The notes beneath the pieces were generated by a model. That model was not told the DNA's origin. It saw only the letters and a list, made by a program, of their open reading frames with translations, and did not search any database. A program made the translations under genes and the position numbers. From NCBI GenBank assembly GCA_002499455.1, contig DALN01000087.1, positions 1-23,678 of the forward strand: a stretch of DNA of 23,678 nucleotides, in the 5' to 3' direction. Within the stretch, counting starts at the first letter, position 1. Every line of letters begins with the position of its first letter. This document shows, one piece after another, positions 22,420-23,678 of this stretch. This DNA is from Methanoculleus sp. UBA77 (GTDB lineage Archaea; Halobacteriota; Methanomicrobia; Methanomicrobiales; Methanoculleaceae).

Positions 22420-22905
22420 TTATCTTTGCCGGGGCCGCGTCTCGACGGTCTCCGTCCTCACCACTTCGGTCGGCGGGGGCTCCTCCCGCTTCATGGCCTC
22501 GGCCTCCTCCCGTGTCGGGGGTATTATGGCCCCCGCAGACTGGATCAGGCTGTAGTCCGCCTCTCTCGGCCAGTTGTCCTCGTCGAACCCCCGCTCATCA
22601 TCCAGCCGCTGCTTGTCGATGTTCACCACGAAGTTGTCGTCTCCGGCCCGGTAGATCACGGCCTCGGGCGGGATGGCGAACCGCTTTGCGCCGAGTCCGA
22701 GCGCGCCCCCGTGCTTGAGCACCAGGTACTTCACCCGGCCCTCGGGGAAGGAGATCCGCATATCCGAGACCTCTCCGAGATCGTCCCCCTGGGGATTGAT
22801 CACGTTCTTGCCCAGAATGTCGTCGGCCGACATGAACCACTCTTCACCGGCCGTTCGCGTCCTGCGCTCTAAGATTACCTCCGATCGTTCCTGCACCTTC
22901 ATCAT
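22420..22905 (-). CDS. PRC-barrel domain protein
   Basis: The 161-residue protein contains a PRC-barrel from about residue 25 to 110: SADDILGKNVINPQGDDLGEVSD, the strand KYLVLKHGG, the PPEAVIYRAG loop and a long acidic tail after it (DDERGFDEDNWP). PRC-barrels often bind RNA or membrane-associated partners; archaeal family members are also linked to ribosome or cell-division processes, but the role here is unknown. The ATG at 22905 was chosen because GGGGG and GGAG lie in front of it and the conserved part begins right after; the open frame upstream passes through the hairpin and the promoter. It is divergent from the small gene at 23150. Confidence 0.78.
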   Translation of the reverse strand: MMKVQERSEVILERRTRTAGEEWFMSADDILGKNVINPQGDDLGEVSDMRISFPEGRVKYLVLKHGGALGLGAKRFAIPPEAVIYRAGDDNFVVNIDKQRLDDERGFDEDNWPREADYSLIQSAGAIIPPTREEAEAMKREEPPPTEVVRTETVETRPRQR

Positions 22906-22914
22906 CTCCAGCGC

Positions 22915-22948
22915 CCCCGCATCCGGGAGACAGCCTCCCGAAGCGGGG
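22915..22948 (-). promoter_or_regulatory. Two-stem hairpin covering the PRC-barrel ribosome site
   Basis: On the minus strand an outer stem CCCCGC/GCGGGG (22943-22948 with 22915-22920) encloses an inner stem CGGGAG/CTCCCG (22935-22940 with 22924-22929) around a five-base loop. The outer 3' arm ends about 9 bases before the ATG at 22905 and overlaps the GGGGG ribosome site. It could hide the ribosome site until it melts, or be a leader structure. It is seen in the sequence; a regulatory role is inferred. Confidence 0.55.
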
Positions 22949-23042
22949 ATGCACTGAGTGCCGGGAGTCCTTAAAATGGTTTTGCACCGGACGGTGACGG
23001 GACCCCCGCCACCTCCGGTATTCTGACCCAGAATATGCTCCA

Positions 23043-23054
23043 TTCTATAATATC
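23043..23054 (-). promoter_or_regulatory. TATA box of the PRC-barrel gene
   Basis: GGATATTATAGAA on the minus strand is a TATA-like element. Its position predicts transcription from near 23020, which gives a leader of about 115 bases that includes the hairpin at 22915-22948. It argues against translation from the far upstream in-frame start. Confidence 0.5.
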
Positions 23055-23149
23055 CTGTGTCATCCGGCTTCTTTTTACAAGAATGTCTCGCGGAATAGTC
23101 CCGATGTAAATAGATGCAGTTATGTACTGCATGCGTCAATCCCCTCTCC

Positions 23150-23443
23150 ATGGAGTCTACAGTCAGACTCAACCTCACCAGGATTCTGGAGGCGACGGGG
23201 GAGTTGCAGCATTTCCTTGACCTGGGGGCTGCACGGCTACGGGCTGCGGGGCCGCTGCCGCAGGATGCCTCCGAGGCGTTGATCTTCTCGATGGCTGACG
23301 AGCTTGAGGATTATCTCCGGGCGATGCGTGCCCGGCAGGGGACCGCCGGTATCGGCGACCTCCGCGCGTGGACCCGGGCCTGGATCGCCGAGCAGGAGGC
23401 GGCACTCATGGAGGTACCGCTCGAAGGGGGGGATCGCGGGTAG
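23150..23443 (+). CDS. Small helical protein of unknown function
   Basis: The 97-residue protein is predicted helical, with LTRILEATGELQHFLDLGAARLRAAG and ADELEDYLRAMRARQG as amphipathic segments and an acidic C-terminus. No family is recognised. The ATG at 23150 was preferred to 23114 because it gives MESTVRLNLTRILEAT with normal composition, whereas the upstream segment is unlike the rest. The TATA-like TGTAAATAG (about 23105-23113) lies about 40 bases before, so the leader is short. It is divergent from the PRC-barrel gene. Confidence 0.6.
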   Translation: MESTVRLNLTRILEATGELQHFLDLGAARLRAAGPLPQDASEALIFSMADELEDYLRAMRARQGTAGIGDLRAWTRAWIAEQEAALMEVPLEGGDRG

Positions 23444-23538
23444 ATCTACCGGGCGTGAGGAGGATCGGCCACCGGATCCGGCGGGGACCCCCTCGCCGGA
23501 CCCCATCATTTATCACCACCCGCGCCAATGCGGCCCCG

Positions 23539-23678
23539 ATGCCTCACTTCGACCTCTTCTTCAAGACCGAGGAGTTGCGGCGGCGGCTGGAACCCCATCT
23601 CCGGATCATCCCGCCGTTCTTTCAGTTCACCGTCCGGACCGGGACGCCGGAGGTCCGCTACTTCGACCAGAAGGACCC
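23539..23678 (+). CDS. Unrecognised protein, cut by the right window edge
   Basis: The first 46 residues begin MPHFDLFFKTEELRRRLEPHL and continue with FFQFTVRTGTPEVRYFDQ. No family can be named from this part. A TATA-like CATTTATCACC (about 23506-23516) ends about 25 bases before the ATG at 23539, so the transcript is probably leaderless. An earlier ATG at 23528 is out of frame. The open frame runs to the last base, so the C-terminal part is missing. Confidence 0.6.
   Translation, partial: MPHFDLFFKTEELRRRLEPHLRIIPPFFQFTVRTGTPEVRYFDQKD

Overview
The window looks like a high-GC methanogenic archaeon of the order Methanomicrobiales, most likely Methanoculleus or a close relative. This is inferred from the gene families seen: the F420-reducing hydrogenase genes frhA, frhD and frhG, the archaeal GTP cyclohydrolase MptA of methanopterin synthesis, archaeal RNA polymerase subunit Rpo11, archaeal initiation factor aIF2-beta and a type II methionine aminopeptidase. 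TATA/BRE promoters, short or absent leaders and an unencoded tRNA CCA also fit an archaeon. No species assignment can be proven from the sequence alone.

Left part (1-3460, minus strand): the end-cut frhG, frhD and frhA form a hydrogenase operon read right to left. A 225-bp AT-rich region with a promoter and several palindromes separates it from mptA. ilvC is divergent from mptA. Then come, on the plus strand, a near-leaderless flavodoxin-like gene and aIF2-beta fused to a TRAM domain. Two gene-free stretches here (about 4578-4837 and 6110-6600) carry the same GC-rich CGCGAAG heptamer repeats in both orientations.

Middle (6601-12359): a minus-strand methyltransferase sits behind rpoL (Rpo11). 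Upstream is a minus-strand cluster of four genes: an Xaa-Pro-type M24 peptidase, methionine aminopeptidase, an AAA ATPase and a PhnP-like metallo-beta-lactamase-fold hydrolase, with start/stop overlaps or short gaps. Divergent from it are a two-helix membrane protein, a winged-helix regulator and tRNA-Asn(GUU).

Accessory part (12542-17530): a lower-GC cassette encodes an Xre/ImmA-type regulator-peptidase and a PIN ribonuclease, with a nested palindrome on its promoter, so it is a candidate toxin-antitoxin or stress module. Next to it are two tandem epoxide-hydrolase-like genes that overlap by ATGA, a 56-residue zinc-finger protein, and a short reading frame that appears frameshifted.

Right part (17533-23678): a polytopic membrane protein is coupled to a PPOX-type flavin protein. 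A four-gene operon follows: a surface protein, a substrate-binding protein with an EF-hand/dockerin-like N-terminus, a FecCD-type permease and an ABC ATPase. It probably imports a metal chelate or corrinoid, but the substrate is not readable from the sequence. The window ends with a PRC-barrel protein that has a hairpin at its start site, and two unrecognised plus-strand genes, the last cut by the window edge.
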